A DNA stretch of 56,124 nucleotides from Nocardia elegans NBRC 108235. GTDB lineage: Bacteria > Actinomycetota > Actinomycetes > Mycobacteriales > Mycobacteriaceae. The translations under genes were made by a program, and so were the position numbers. A model generated the notes under the pieces. It was given only the letters and a program-made list of their open reading frames with translations. It did no database searches and was not told the origin of the DNA. Within the stretch, counting starts at the first letter, position 1. Each line of letters opens with the position of its first letter. Below are positions 26,106-34,234 of this stretch, piece by piece. Where the stretch lies: positions 1 through 56,124 of the forward strand of contig NZ_BDBF01000053.1 in NCBI RefSeq assembly GCF_001612845.1, written 5' to 3'.

Positions 26106-26507
26106 ATGACGCTTCCAACCGCTTATGTTGCGTCGGGTGAACTGCCGAAGGGGCCGCCTCGCGCTCTCGGCTATATCGACCGGACCTTGCCGGGGTGGCC
26201 GGCGAATGAGCAGCTGGTGCTCGCGCATGCGGTGAAGTTGGGGTACGCGTTGGTGCGGGTGGTGTTTCGGACGGCTGGGGACATCGACGATCCGATCATG
26301 CGGTTGCTCGATCGAATCGGTGGGTACAACGTTGCGGCGGTTGTGGTTCCGAGCGTGGAGCATCTCGGGGAGCGGCTCCGAATTGTGTGCGCGGCATGCG
26401 ATGTGGAGGCGGTTGAGCCGGAGGCTACCTATGCGCGGACGCGACCCACGATTCTTTCGGCGCCGGCCTCGGCTCCACGTGATTCGAGGGTCGAGTCGGG
26501 TGATTGA
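26106..26507 (+). CDS. Resolvase-like N-terminal domain protein
   Basis: This 133-residue protein resembles the N-terminal catalytic domain of serine recombinases over residues about 20-90: ALGYIDRTLPGWPANEQLVL, ALVRVVF and YNVAAVVVPSVEHLGE. The nucleophilic serine that normally follows the first strand (YxRVS) is not there (YIDRT), and there is no DNA-binding C-terminus, so it is probably not an active recombinase. Such degenerate domains occur beside regulators in actinobacteria. The ribosome-binding site is excellent (GGGGAGG). The downstream gene starts one base after its stop codon. Confidence 0.7.
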   Translation: MTLPTAYVASGELPKGPPRALGYIDRTLPGWPANEQLVLAHAVKLGYALVRVVFRTAGDIDDPIMRLLDRIGGYNVAAVVVPSVEHLGERLRIVCAACDVEAVEPEATYARTRPTILSAPASAPRDSRVESGD

Positions 26508-26508
26508 G

Positions 26509-26844
26509 ATGTCTGGCTGGGGGTTGGTTACTTCGGTGGTGACGGTTGTCGGTGTGGCAGCGTTGGCGGTGGCAGGTGTCTCCTGTGCTTGGCCGGATGT
26601 CGGGGGCGATCAGAGGTTCGGCGAAGCCGCACGTCCTGCTGTGAAAGCTGTTGTGCCTCCGAATATTCTGTGGCTCTCGCTCACGCATGCCGCCCGGTCA
26701 TCGGTGCCGACAGTGGTGGAGGCGCACGAGGATATGCAGCTGCACTTGGAATGTGATCCCGGCTTGTGCGCTGCGAAGGCGGTAGCGATGAGGACTCTCG
26801 TGGCCGCCGGGCGGGTGAGGCCGGACCGATCCCGGAGGCTGTGA
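26509..26844 (+). CDS. Small membrane-anchored hypothetical protein
   Basis: This 111-residue protein begins with one hydrophobic segment (GLVTSVVTVVGVAALAVAGV), perhaps a signal anchor, followed by a short polar domain with two cysteines (LECDPGLCAAKA). I do not recognise it. It starts directly after the resolvase-like gene, so the two are probably co-translated. An in-frame GTG at 26500 overlapping the previous gene is an alternative start. Confidence 0.55.
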   Translation: MSGWGLVTSVVTVVGVAALAVAGVSCAWPDVGGDQRFGEAARPAVKAVVPPNILWLSLTHAARSSVPTVVEAHEDMQLHLECDPGLCAAKAVAMRTLVAAGRVRPDRSRRL

Positions 26845-26892
26845 GAGTCAGAGTCTTCGCGCACGGCGGTGCGCCCGACCGGGGGTCGGGTG

Positions 26893-28410
26893 TCAGGCCG
26901 CGCTGGTGTCAGGTGGACGCGAACGCGACTGCAACCAGCGCTCGCGCTGTTCGCGTTCGCGTTGTCGGCGTTGCAGTCGTTCCCGTTCGTCGCGTAGGTG
27001 GATGCGCGTGAGTATCGCTGCCAGGAGTTCGTCGGGGTGATGGCGGTGGTTGATGCGGGGTGTCCGACTGGGGTCGATGTGTTCGGGTGCGATCCAGGCG
27101 GTGCGGCCCGGGAACGGGGAAAGCTCGCTCTGTGCAACGGTTTTCCAGCCGCCGGGTCCGTCGTGGATCAGGGCGTGGCAGGCGTCGCAGGCGAGGACGA
27201 GGTTGGTGATATCGGTGGGGCCGCCTTTGGCGTAGTCGCGGATGTGGTGGGCGGCGCAGAGGCTGGCAGGGGCGTCGCATCCGGGGCGGGAGCAGCCGCG
27301 CAGGGCGGCGATCAGCGCCAGGCGTTGAGTTGGGGAGGCGAGTCGTTTCATGCGGCCGAGGTGCAGGGGGAGTCCGGCGTGGTCGAAGATCGCCAGGTAG
27401 GGGCGGGATCGTTCGGCCAGTCGCAGCGCCTCGCGGATCGGCACGACGCCGCCGGTGGCTGTGGTCGCGGAGCCCGAATCCTTCTCCAGGTCTTCGAGTT
27501 TCATCGTCAGCACGGTGGTCACCGGCATGCCGCGGTGGCGACCGAGGTCTTCGGTGATCAGGCCCGAGCGCAGGATCGCTGTGAGTGCGTCGTGGTTGCG
27601 TTGGGCGGCGCTGCGGTGATCGGATCGCGCTGCCTCGGCAAGCATCGCCGGGTCGGCGGTGTCGATATCGACGGCGGGGCTGTTCGGGTCCTCCGGGTTG
27701 CAGACGCCGGGGCGGGCGTACTTCGCCAGGAGTGGGTCCAGCAGGGCACGCAGCACCGGGTCGATGTCACCGCGCACGGGGGACATGCCGTCCGGGCGTT
27801 GCCGGCCCACGACGATGCCTCGCATTCGGGCGCGGTCCTGGTCGGTGGTGAGGCGGCCGTCGGGGTCCAGGTAGGCCAGGATTCGGTCGCCGACCTTGCC
27901 GATGTCGTCCGGCGAGCCGGATCGCGCGAACTCCGCCAACAGGTGTTCTGCGGCTTCGCGATCCGCGTCGGCTACGCCTCGGGGCACTCGGCTCATGACC
28001 TGCGCGATCCCGCGCACGTGATCGGCGGAGACCTCACCGTGCGCCAAAGCTGCTGCGGTGCAGAGCAATTGCGGGTCTCGCACCTCGCCGTCGAGATCGT
28101 GGAAGGTTCCTACCCAGCGCGCCGCGTTGACGCGGCTGCCCGCATCGGCGCTGGATATCCGCAGCGTCTCCATCAGGAACCGCTTCACCGTCTTCGCGCC
28201 GGTCCGGGACGGCAGGGATCGCTCCTCGGCTTCGATCAGCAGGCGATGCTGTATCGCTGTCAGCCGGCGCGCGCAACTCTCCACATCCCGCATCGCCTGT
28301 ATCAGTTGTTCATCCGACAGTGGCATCAGTGATTGTTCGGACAGCTGGGAGACCGCAGCGAGCAGCGGTCTCGCGACCTGCTCGACGTCCTCCCCAGCGT
28401 TCGAATGCAT
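26893..28410 (-). CDS. DUF222 / HNH endonuclease (13E12 type)
   Basis: This 505-residue protein has the DUF222 domain (residues about 30-330) and a C-terminal HNH motif (CSRPGCDAPASLCAAHHI, then GGPTDITNLVLACDACHALIHDG). It belongs to the family of the mycobacterial 13E12 repeat proteins, found in many copies in actinobacteria and often thought to be linked to mobile elements. The C-terminus is a highly charged Arg/Glu helix. It is complete and stands alone. I see no flanking repeats that would define an element. Confidence 0.9.
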   Translation of the reverse strand: MHSNAGEDVEQVARPLLAAVSQLSEQSLMPLSDEQLIQAMRDVESCARRLTAIQHRLLIEAEERSLPSRTGAKTVKRFLMETLRISSADAGSRVNAARWVGTFHDLDGEVRDPQLLCTAAALAHGEVSADHVRGIAQVMSRVPRGVADADREAAEHLLAEFARSGSPDDIGKVGDRILAYLDPDGRLTTDQDRARMRGIVVGRQRPDGMSPVRGDIDPVLRALLDPLLAKYARPGVCNPEDPNSPAVDIDTADPAMLAEAARSDHRSAAQRNHDALTAILRSGLITEDLGRHRGMPVTTVLTMKLEDLEKDSGSATTATGGVVPIREALRLAERSRPYLAIFDHAGLPLHLGRMKRLASPTQRLALIAALRGCSRPGCDAPASLCAAHHIRDYAKGGPTDITNLVLACDACHALIHDGPGGWKTVAQSELSPFPGRTAWIAPEHIDPSRTPRINHRHHPDELLAAILTRIHLRDERERLQRRQREREQRERWLQSRSRPPDTSAA

Positions 28411-28580
28411 GTTCGAATTCTATCAAGAAGGGGTGGGGTGTGCACCCCTTCGGTCTGTGTGGATTTCGGAACTCATTCTGAACAAGTGACCGAAAGAGAT
28501 TGTGTCGCAGCTGGATTCGCCCGTGCAAGGGCGCAATGGCTCGAAGGCATCGACAATGCCCAGTGACCCCAACCCACGTC

Positions 28581-28955
28581 TCAGAGCGGAATAATTCGGC
28601 AGTCGTTGCCGCAATCGCCCTCGGTGGATACCTGCCCGGGTGCGGCGACGCGGTGCAGGATGGCTCGCGTGGGCGCGATGACGAGCCGGTCGTCTTCCAG
28701 CGTGCCGAGACCGTCGACGATCAATGAGTATCCCGTCGGTTCTCGCGGCGCCCATACCAGGCTGACCGCCTGGCGGGCTGCGACGTTGTCCCGGGTGTGG
28801 CTGCCGGGCGCGGGCACGTGCAGTCGGCCGGAGTGTGGAATCGGATGCACCGGTACGACGCGGGGAAGGGAACTGTCGCCGACGGTGATGAGGTGGGCGA
28901 GGTCGTAGTCGGCGATCATCCGCGCGAGCTCATCCGATTTCACCTCGGGATTCAT
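28581..28955 (-). CDS. PPOX-type flavin-binding protein
   Basis: This 124-residue protein has the split-barrel fold of the pyridoxamine 5'-phosphate oxidase-like family: HLITVGDSSLPRVVPVHPIP, HTRDNVAARQAVSLVWAP and YSLIVDGLGTLEDDRLVI. Relatives bind FMN or F420. Its substrate is unknown. The unusual C-terminal CGNDCRIIPL adds two cysteines. It stands alone on the minus strand. Confidence 0.78.
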   Translation of the reverse strand: MNPEVKSDELARMIADYDLAHLITVGDSSLPRVVPVHPIPHSGRLHVPAPGSHTRDNVAARQAVSLVWAPREPTGYSLIVDGLGTLEDDRLVIAPTRAILHRVAAPGQVSTEGDCGNDCRIIPL

Positions 28956-29012
28956 ATGTCGAGCGTACTGCGGGAACGGGCGGCGAACCGCTCGGTGAAG
29001 TGGGGCAGGCCT

Positions 29013-29633
29013 TCACGCGAGCTGCGTCAACAGCACCACCCCGAGCGTGAACATCGTCCCCGCTACGAAGACGTCGAGCACTCGCCACGCCGCGGGCAGC
29101 GACAACACCGGCGCGAGCAGCCGAGCCCCGTATCCGAGCCCGGCGAACCATACTCCGCTCGCGACCATCGCGCCGACGCCGAAGGCCCACCGCAACGACC
29201 CGTGCCCGGCGGCGACCGAGCCGAGCAGCAGCACGGTGTCCAGATAGACGTGCGGGTTGAGCCAGGTCATCGCCAGGCAGACCAGGATCGCGGTGCGGAG
29301 GGACGCGGTGGAATCGCCGGTGGTCGTGAGGCCGGTGGCGGGCCGCAGTGCGCGGCGGGCCGCGAGAGCGCCGCAGGCGATCAGGAAGCATCCGCCGGCG
29401 AGTCCGGCGACGGTCAGCGCTGCCGGATACGCGCTGACCAGCGCACCGAGACCGCCGACACCGCACATGATCAGAATGGCGTCGGACACGACGCAGATGA
29501 CGACCACGGCTCCCACGGCTTGCCTGCGTACGCCCTGGCGCAGGACGAACGCGTTCTGCGCGCCGATGGCGACGATCAGGGATAAGCCGGCACCGAATCC
29601 GGCGAGGGCCGCCGAGAAGATACCGCTGGTCAC
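29013..29633 (-). CDS. lysE: LysE/ArgO family amino-acid exporter
   Basis: This 206-residue inner-membrane protein has about six hydrophobic segments. It begins with SGIFSAALAGFGAGLSLIVA followed by the family motif GAQNAFVLRQG, and contains MTWLNPHVYLDTVLLLG. LysE/ArgO proteins export lysine and arginine. It is divergent from a LysG/ArgP-type regulator 66 bases away, the classic export-regulator pair. The GTG start has TACCGT 7 bases upstream and no Shine-Dalgarno, suggesting a leaderless transcript. Confidence 0.9.
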   Translation of the reverse strand: MTSGIFSAALAGFGAGLSLIVAIGAQNAFVLRQGVRRQAVGAVVVICVVSDAILIMCGVGGLGALVSAYPAALTVAGLAGGCFLIACGALAARRALRPATGLTTTGDSTASLRTAILVCLAMTWLNPHVYLDTVLLLGSVAAGHGSLRWAFGVGAMVASGVWFAGLGYGARLLAPVLSLPAAWRVLDVFVAGTMFTLGVVLLTQLA

Positions 29634-29699
29634 GCAGCCGACGGTATGGGTCTTGACGTGATCAGTACAGCTAAAGGTTCTTAACTATCATTAGCAACT
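29634..29699. promoter_or_regulatory. lysE-lysG divergent promoter region
   Basis: TATCAT (29686-29691) lies 8 bases before the lysG GTG. On the other strand TACCGT lies 7 bases before the lysE GTG. An imperfect dyad CTAA...TTAG (29671-29694) with the sequence AAGGTTCTTAACTATC inside is a candidate LysG binding site. Confidence 0.5.
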
Positions 29700-30602
29700 G
29701 TGATGTCCGAACTTCCGGTCGATCAGGTCCGCACGCTGCTCGCCGTCGTGGACGAAGGCACATTCGATGCCGCCGCGGCCGCGATGCACCTGACGCCCTC
29801 GGCGGTGAGTCAGCGGATCAAGGCACTCGAACAGCGCACCGGCCGGGTGCTGCTGATGCGCACGAAACCGGTGCGGCCCACCGAATCCGGCCAGGCGGTC
29901 GTGCGTTTCGCGCGGCAACTGGCCGCCTTGCAGGAGGCGGCGCAGCGAGAGTTGGGGATCGCCGGAGATGCCGAGTCCACCACGCTGTCCATCGCGGTCA
30001 ACGCCGATTCACTGGCGACCTGGTTCCTGCCCGCCCTGTCGCAGGTGCCGCAGGATCCGCCGGTCTGCTTCGATCTGCATCGCGAGGACGAATCCCACAC
30101 CGCCGCACTGCTGCGGGAGGGCACGGTGATGGCGGCGGTGACCTCGCTGGCCGAGCCCGTGACCGGATGTACGGCACGGCTCTTGGGTCTGGCGCGGTAC
30201 CTGCCGGTCGCGAGCCCGGAATTCGTCGAGCGTCATTTCGCGGCAGGGCCTCTGGAGCAGCGGCTTCCCGAGGCGCCGGTCATCGTTTTCGATCGCCGGG
30301 ACGAGCTGCAGGATCGCTACGTCCGCACCGTCACCTCCGGCAAGACGGGTGCGAGCCGGCTCCGGCATTACGTACCCACCTCGGAAGGCTTTCGCGACAC
30401 CATCGTCGCGGGTCTCGGGTGGGGATTGGTCCCCGAAACGCACGCCGACCCACTGCTGCGTGCGGGCGCCTTGCGGAATTTCGCACCGGAGCAGTGGGTC
30501 GATGTGCCGCTCTACTGGCAGCAGTGGAAGTTGGACGTGCCGGCCCTCGCGCTGGTCGCGCAGACGATCGGCATGGCGGCGGCCGACTATCTTCGACAGT
30601 GA
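29700..30602 (+). CDS. lysG: LysR family regulator LysG/ArgP
   Basis: This 300-residue LysR-type activator has an N-terminal winged HTH (GTFDAAAAAMHLTPSAVSQR, residues about 20-39) and a C-terminal effector domain. The subgroup is LysG/ArgP (IciA-like), which senses basic amino acids and activates the divergent lysE exporter. It starts with GTGATG (GTG at 29700) and has no Shine-Dalgarno. Divergence from lysE supports the call. Confidence 0.9.
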   Translation: MMSELPVDQVRTLLAVVDEGTFDAAAAAMHLTPSAVSQRIKALEQRTGRVLLMRTKPVRPTESGQAVVRFARQLAALQEAAQRELGIAGDAESTTLSIAVNADSLATWFLPALSQVPQDPPVCFDLHREDESHTAALLREGTVMAAVTSLAEPVTGCTARLLGLARYLPVASPEFVERHFAAGPLEQRLPEAPVIVFDRRDELQDRYVRTVTSGKTGASRLRHYVPTSEGFRDTIVAGLGWGLVPETHADPLLRAGALRNFAPEQWVDVPLYWQQWKLDVPALALVAQTIGMAAADYLRQ

Positions 30603-30656
30603 AAAGAATTCATCCGCAGGGGTTTCCGTGTCGGAAGCCGAGCCCGGGCGGCTCCG

Positions 30657-31343
30657 TCAGTCGATCAACTGCGGTGCCACCGTCCGCGAGCCGTCCGCGG
30701 CGAGAACGGCTTTCGGCGATGCCGAGGTGAGCAACGCGATTCCCGCCGCGAGCAACCAAATGATCGTGAACCCGGAAACCGTTGCGGTAGTGCCCCATCC
30801 GTTCGCCGCGTAGAAGTTCGCCGGAGTGTTCCCGAAGAACATCGACGGTGCGAACGCCACGTTCACCACCGCCAGGGCCGCGGCCGACCGCCCCGCCCAC
30901 GCGGGCAGAATCCGCGTGCGCAGAATCGTGACAGCGGCCGTGGTCATGAACAAGGCGGTCAGGAGCCGGCTGACCGTTCCGTACAGCACATAGGTGCCGG
31001 ACACGGTGACGGTGGGATCGATCGGTTCGGTTGCCTGGATCGTGGCGCCGATCTCGAGGCCCATGGAGACGAAAGCGACTGTGGCCCAGATCAAACCGGC
31101 GGTCGAGGCCAGTGAGCCGAGCCATTCGTAGCGGCGATCGGCGGCCTTCACCAGGTGGGCGAAGGTGGACATGAACACCACCACGCCGAGGAGTCCGACG
31201 AGGCCGATCAGGCCGCGGGTCAGGATGTTCCAGTCCGGGGGCGGGCCCTCGTAGACGAAGTAGAGCGGCAGTTCGACGAGCATGAGCGCGGCGCCGCAGA
31301 CAGCGGCGATACCCGCCGTGCGGCGGAGGGTTTCGGTGTGCAC
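30657..31343 (-). CDS. DUF4386-like membrane protein
   Basis: This 228-residue polytopic membrane protein has about six hydrophobic segments, beginning with GIAAVCGAALMLVELPLYF. It contains GLIGLVGLLGVVVFMSTFAHL and the PSMFFGNTPANFYAANGWG loop. It resembles the DUF4386 family, of unknown function. The GTG start has AAGGA upstream. It is divergent from a TetR gene with a palindromic operator between them, so it is probably the regulator's target. Confidence 0.75.
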   Translation of the reverse strand: MHTETLRRTAGIAAVCGAALMLVELPLYFVYEGPPPDWNILTRGLIGLVGLLGVVVFMSTFAHLVKAADRRYEWLGSLASTAGLIWATVAFVSMGLEIGATIQATEPIDPTVTVSGTYVLYGTVSRLLTALFMTTAAVTILRTRILPAWAGRSAAALAVVNVAFAPSMFFGNTPANFYAANGWGTTATVSGFTIIWLLAAGIALLTSASPKAVLAADGSRTVAPQLID

Positions 31344-31367
31344 GGATCGTCCTTCCGATCGGCGGCA

Positions 31368-31392
31368 ATAGTAAGTATATGTCTTATACTAT
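31368..31392. promoter_or_regulatory. TetR operator
   Basis: A dyad with inner arms AGTATA (31374-31379) and TATACT (31385-31390) is flanked by outer arms ATAGTA (31368-31373) and TACTAT (31387-31392). It sits in the short A+T-rich spacer between the DUF4386 gene and the tetR gene. A third half-site (TACTAA) lies at 31400-31405. Confidence 0.65.
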
Positions 31393-31446
31393 ATCGACCA
31401 TACTAAACTCCGGAAGGATGACTATTCGACGACGGGATGCGCGCTG

Positions 31447-32196
31447 ATGACCGATCGGAAGGTGCCCGACCAGCTGGCGCGGCTGTGGCGGCTGCCGGTG
31501 GACACCAAACTCGGCCGTCCGGCCGCACTCGATGTGGACCAGGTGGTGGCGACGGCGGTCCAGCTGGCCGACCGGGACGGTCTCGCCGCCGCGACGCTGC
31601 CGAAAATCGCTGCGGCTCTGGGTGTTACGCCGATGTCGCTCTACCGCCACATCGGATCGAAGGACGAACTGCTGGGCTTGATGTCCGATGCCGGATTGGG
31701 TGCGTCACCCGAATTGCCCAGCGGCTCATGGCGTTCGATGCTGCGCGCCTGGGCGTTCGCGCAACTCGAGCAGCACCGTGCCCGTCCGTGGCTCACCGAG
31801 CTGCCGATCACCGGACCGCCGAGTGGACCGAACGCTGTGGCCTGGATGGACGCCGGGCTGCGCGCACTGCGCGACACCACGCTGGACTGGCCGGCGAAGG
31901 TCGGGGCCATCATGGTGGTCAGCGGATACGTCCGCGAGGCGTTCGTCACCGCCCGCCAACTCGAACACGCCATGGCGGCAGCCGAGCTCGACCCGGCCGG
32001 TGCCTTGCACGACTACAGCCGTAATCTGCGCGCACTGGTGGATCGAGAGCGGCTGCCCGATATGGCCGCATTGCTGGACTCGGGACTGTTCGACGCCATC
32101 CAGCCCGCCGAGGCCGACCCCGCCTCCGACTTCACTTTCGGTCTCGACCTGGTCCTCGACGGCGTGGCGGCGACGATAGCCGCGAACAGCCGGTAA
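31447..32196 (+). CDS. TetR family regulator
   Basis: This 249-residue regulator has the HTH in AATLPKIAAALGVTPMSLYRH (residues about 48-70). Its large helical C-terminal domain resembles the TetR_C tetracycline-repressor type (RPWLTELPITGPPSGPNAVA, DFTFGLDLVLDGVAA). It is divergent from the DUF4386 membrane protein and the shared spacer holds a dyad, so it probably represses that gene and itself. The gene ends at a bidirectional terminator. Confidence 0.9.
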   Translation: MTDRKVPDQLARLWRLPVDTKLGRPAALDVDQVVATAVQLADRDGLAAATLPKIAAALGVTPMSLYRHIGSKDELLGLMSDAGLGASPELPSGSWRSMLRAWAFAQLEQHRARPWLTELPITGPPSGPNAVAWMDAGLRALRDTTLDWPAKVGAIMVVSGYVREAFVTARQLEHAMAAAELDPAGALHDYSRNLRALVDRERLPDMAALLDSGLFDAIQPAEADPASDFTFGLDLVLDGVAATIAANSR

Positions 32197-32203
32197 CGAC
32201 AAA

Positions 32204-32232
32204 CGGCCCGGCGCCGTGGAGGCGCCGGGCCG
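32204..32232. terminator. Bidirectional terminator
   Basis: A perfect 12-bp stem (CGGCCCGGCGCC with GGCGCCGGGCCG) around GTGGA lies between the converging tetR gene and the secreted-protein gene. Confidence 0.75.
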
Positions 32233-32247
32233 CGAATCAGCTGCCGA

Positions 32248-32583
32248 TCAGCTGCTGCCGAACCATCCCGGCGGAACGACCTGACGGAAACCGTTCCAGC
32301 CGTTGCCGTGCCGGTCCCACGGGTTGCAGTCGTCGCCGCGGTGGTGGCGGTCCCAATCGCCGCGGTGGTCCCAGTCGCCACGGCGGTCCCAGTCGCCACG
32401 GTCGCGGCCGTCCCACGGGCCGTGCCCGTGACCCGGATGTGCGATCTCGGTGGCCGCCGGGGCGCTCACGACCTCGGCCTGGGCCGGAATGGCAAGCGCG
32501 GCAAGCGGCGCGGCCACGATGGCGCCGGCAACGGCGATGCGCGCCGCCGTGCGCTTGGTGCGATGTTCGGTTCTGGCAATCAC
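32248..32583 (-). CDS. Small secreted protein with PPGWFGSS tail
   Basis: This 111-residue protein has a signal peptide (residues about 1-36, with AALAIPAQAE at the cut). A His/Gly/Asp/Arg-rich mature part follows, with repeated GDWD(R/H)RGDWD units. It ends in VVPPGWFGSS. The start is GTG at 32583 with GGAAGGA upstream. No function can be named; the mature chain is low in complexity and rich in His and Asp, which could bind metal. The tail is shared with the next upstream gene. Confidence 0.75.
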   Translation of the reverse strand: MIARTEHRTKRTAARIAVAGAIVAAPLAALAIPAQAEVVSAPAATEIAHPGHGHGPWDGRDRGDWDRRGDWDHRGDWDRHHRGDDCNPWDRHGNGWNGFRQVVPPGWFGSS

Positions 32584-32721
32584 GGTGAATCCTTCCAATC
32601 AGTTACACCGCACGCAGTCTCTCGCAAATCGGACACCGCGTCACGGGTGGTGGCACGAGGTTCAGGGCGGAATCGGCCGCGAGGATGACGGGGACTCAGG
32701 GTTGCCCCTCAGTCCTGCGAT

Positions 32722-32997
32722 TCAGCTGCTGCCGAACCACCCCGGCGGGTAAACGGGCCTATACCAGGAGTAGTACGGCCGATACCACGAATTCCAGCCG
32801 TACAGATAGTCCAGCGGTATCGGATCGAACGGCGTCACTTCCGGGTAGTACCGGCCGACCGAACTCGGCTCGCTCACCGGCGCCTGCGCCGAACCCTGCC
32901 CGGCGGTCGCGGTGACCATGCCGATCAGAATCAAGCCCGCTATCGCCGTCCTCGCCAGGATTCGGCGTACCCGGACGGACGTGGCAGTCGCGAACAC
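32722..32997 (-). CDS. Small secreted protein with PPGWFGSS tail
   Basis: This 91-residue protein has a signal peptide (about residues 1-38, IAGLILIGMVTATAGQGSAQ). A Tyr/Trp/Pro-rich mature part follows (YYPEVTPFDPIPLDYLYGW, YRPYYSWYRP) and ends in YPPGWFGSS. The GTG start has AAAGGGG upstream. It lies on the same strand as the other PPGWFGSS protein, 123 bases away. No known family is recognised. Confidence 0.75.
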   Translation of the reverse strand: MFATATSVRVRRILARTAIAGLILIGMVTATAGQGSAQAPVSEPSSVGRYYPEVTPFDPIPLDYLYGWNSWYRPYYSWYRPVYPPGWFGSS

Positions 32998-33088
32998 GAC
33001 CAGCCCCTTTCAACTCGCTTGTCCCGCAACCCTCGCCGATTTCGGCGCGAACGTCACGGCCGCGATACGCCCAGGGCTGAGAAGAGAC

Positions 33089-33505
33089 TCAGCTCACATC
33101 ACGCGCCCCGCCGTCCGGACTCGCGGGATCGATGTGCCAGCTGCGGATCCGCCGCGGATGAATGCGAATGATGGTGTGCGCGAACCAGTCCGGCGCCACC
33201 GGAGGCGTATCGACATCGAGGATCTCGCCGACGCCGCGGATCTCCACTCCACGCCCCCACCCGGGCTTCACCTCGGCCGGATCGTCCGGCGTCATATCGT
33301 CGACGACCAGGCTCACATTCGGATTACCCCGCACATTGCGGTAGCGCTGCGCGCTCGGATTCGGTCCGCCGATATCGATCGTGCCGTCGTCGTTCACCCG
33401 AAATCCCACCGGAACCAACTGCGGCCGCCCGTCCGCCGTCACAGTGGCCAGCCGGCCCAGCGACTGGGAGGTCAGATAGGTGCGTTCGGCCGCGGTGAAA
33501 GTCAT
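33089..33505 (-). CDS. PPOX-class F420-dependent oxidoreductase-like protein
   Basis: This 138-residue split-barrel protein matches the PPOX-class F420-dependent family: LTSQSLGRLATVTADGRPQLVPVGF at the start (in pieces), NPNVSLVVDDM, and an end of the type IIRIHPRRIRSWHID. Such proteins use F420 or FMN to reduce small substrates. The substrate is unknown. It stands alone on the minus strand. Confidence 0.85.
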   Translation of the reverse strand: MTFTAAERTYLTSQSLGRLATVTADGRPQLVPVGFRVNDDGTIDIGGPNPSAQRYRNVRGNPNVSLVVDDMTPDDPAEVKPGWGRGVEIRGVGEILDVDTPPVAPDWFAHTIIRIHPRRIRSWHIDPASPDGGARDVS

Positions 33506-33538
33506 GCCGCCACGCTAAGAGCTCGAGTGCGGTTGAGG

Positions 33539-34207
33539 TCAAGCGGTATGCGGGCTCGGTCGGTCGGCCGCTTTCGTGAGATGGAAGTGGGTGACGTTGT
33601 CGCCTTGGCGGGCGGGAGACGCGGTGTAGCCGGGAAGGCTGCCGAGGTCGTCGTAGAGGCGTTCGCCGGCGCCGAGGAGAGTGGGGACGAGAGCCAGGTG
33701 GAGGTCGTCGACGAGCCCGGCCCGCAGGAAGCGGCGGACGGTCGCGGCTCCGCCGCCGAGGCGGACGTCCTTGCCTCCGGCGGCGGAGAAGGCTCGTGCC
33801 AGCACGTTTTCGGGGGTGTCGTCGACGAAGTGGAAGGTGGTGCCGCCGTCCATCTCGAGCGCCGGGCGCGGGTGGTGGGTGAGGACGAAGACCGGGTGGT
33901 GATAGGGCGGGTTGGGCCCCCACCAGCCGGTCCAGGAATCATCGGGCCATTCCCCGCGAACGGGCCCGAACATGTTGCGGCCCATGATGGTCGCGCCGAC
34001 ATTCGCTTCACCGGCGGCGAGCTGTTCGTCGTCGATTCCGGTGCTGCCGCCGTCGTGGCCGATCATCCGCCGGCCGGTGCGGGTGACGAAAACCCAATCG
34101 TGCAGGCGTTCGCCGCCGACACCGAGCGGATGATCCCGACCTTGGTCGGGGCCCGCGATGTACCCGTCCAGTGAGATCGAGAGATTGTGGACACGGAGAC
34201 GGGGCAT
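33539..34207 (-). CDS. Dihydrofolate reductase (RibD C-terminal) family protein
   Basis: This 222-residue protein shows the DHFR-like RibD_C pattern: LRVHNLSISLDGYIAGPDQG at the start, GATIMGRNMFG, FVLTHHPRP, and DVRLGGGAATVRRFLRAGLVDDLHLALVP. These proteins are NADPH-dependent reductases related to riboflavin synthesis enzymes, but most single-domain members have unknown substrates. The start is ATG at 34207 with GAGAGGA upstream. It is preceded, on the same strand, by the CMD-domain gene; two GATTGCAAT repeats lie in the spacer. Confidence 0.87.
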   Translation of the reverse strand: MPRLRVHNLSISLDGYIAGPDQGRDHPLGVGGERLHDWVFVTRTGRRMIGHDGGSTGIDDEQLAAGEANVGATIMGRNMFGPVRGEWPDDSWTGWWGPNPPYHHPVFVLTHHPRPALEMDGGTTFHFVDDTPENVLARAFSAAGGKDVRLGGGAATVRRFLRAGLVDDLHLALVPTLLGAGERLYDDLGSLPGYTASPARQGDNVTHFHLTKAADRPSPHTA

Positions 34208-34234
34208 GGCGGGTCCTCTCACGGAGTGCTTGCT

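Noticed and set aside
26893..28410. Intact mobile element around the DUF222-HNH gene
   Set aside because: No terminal repeats, transposase or integrase was found beside it.
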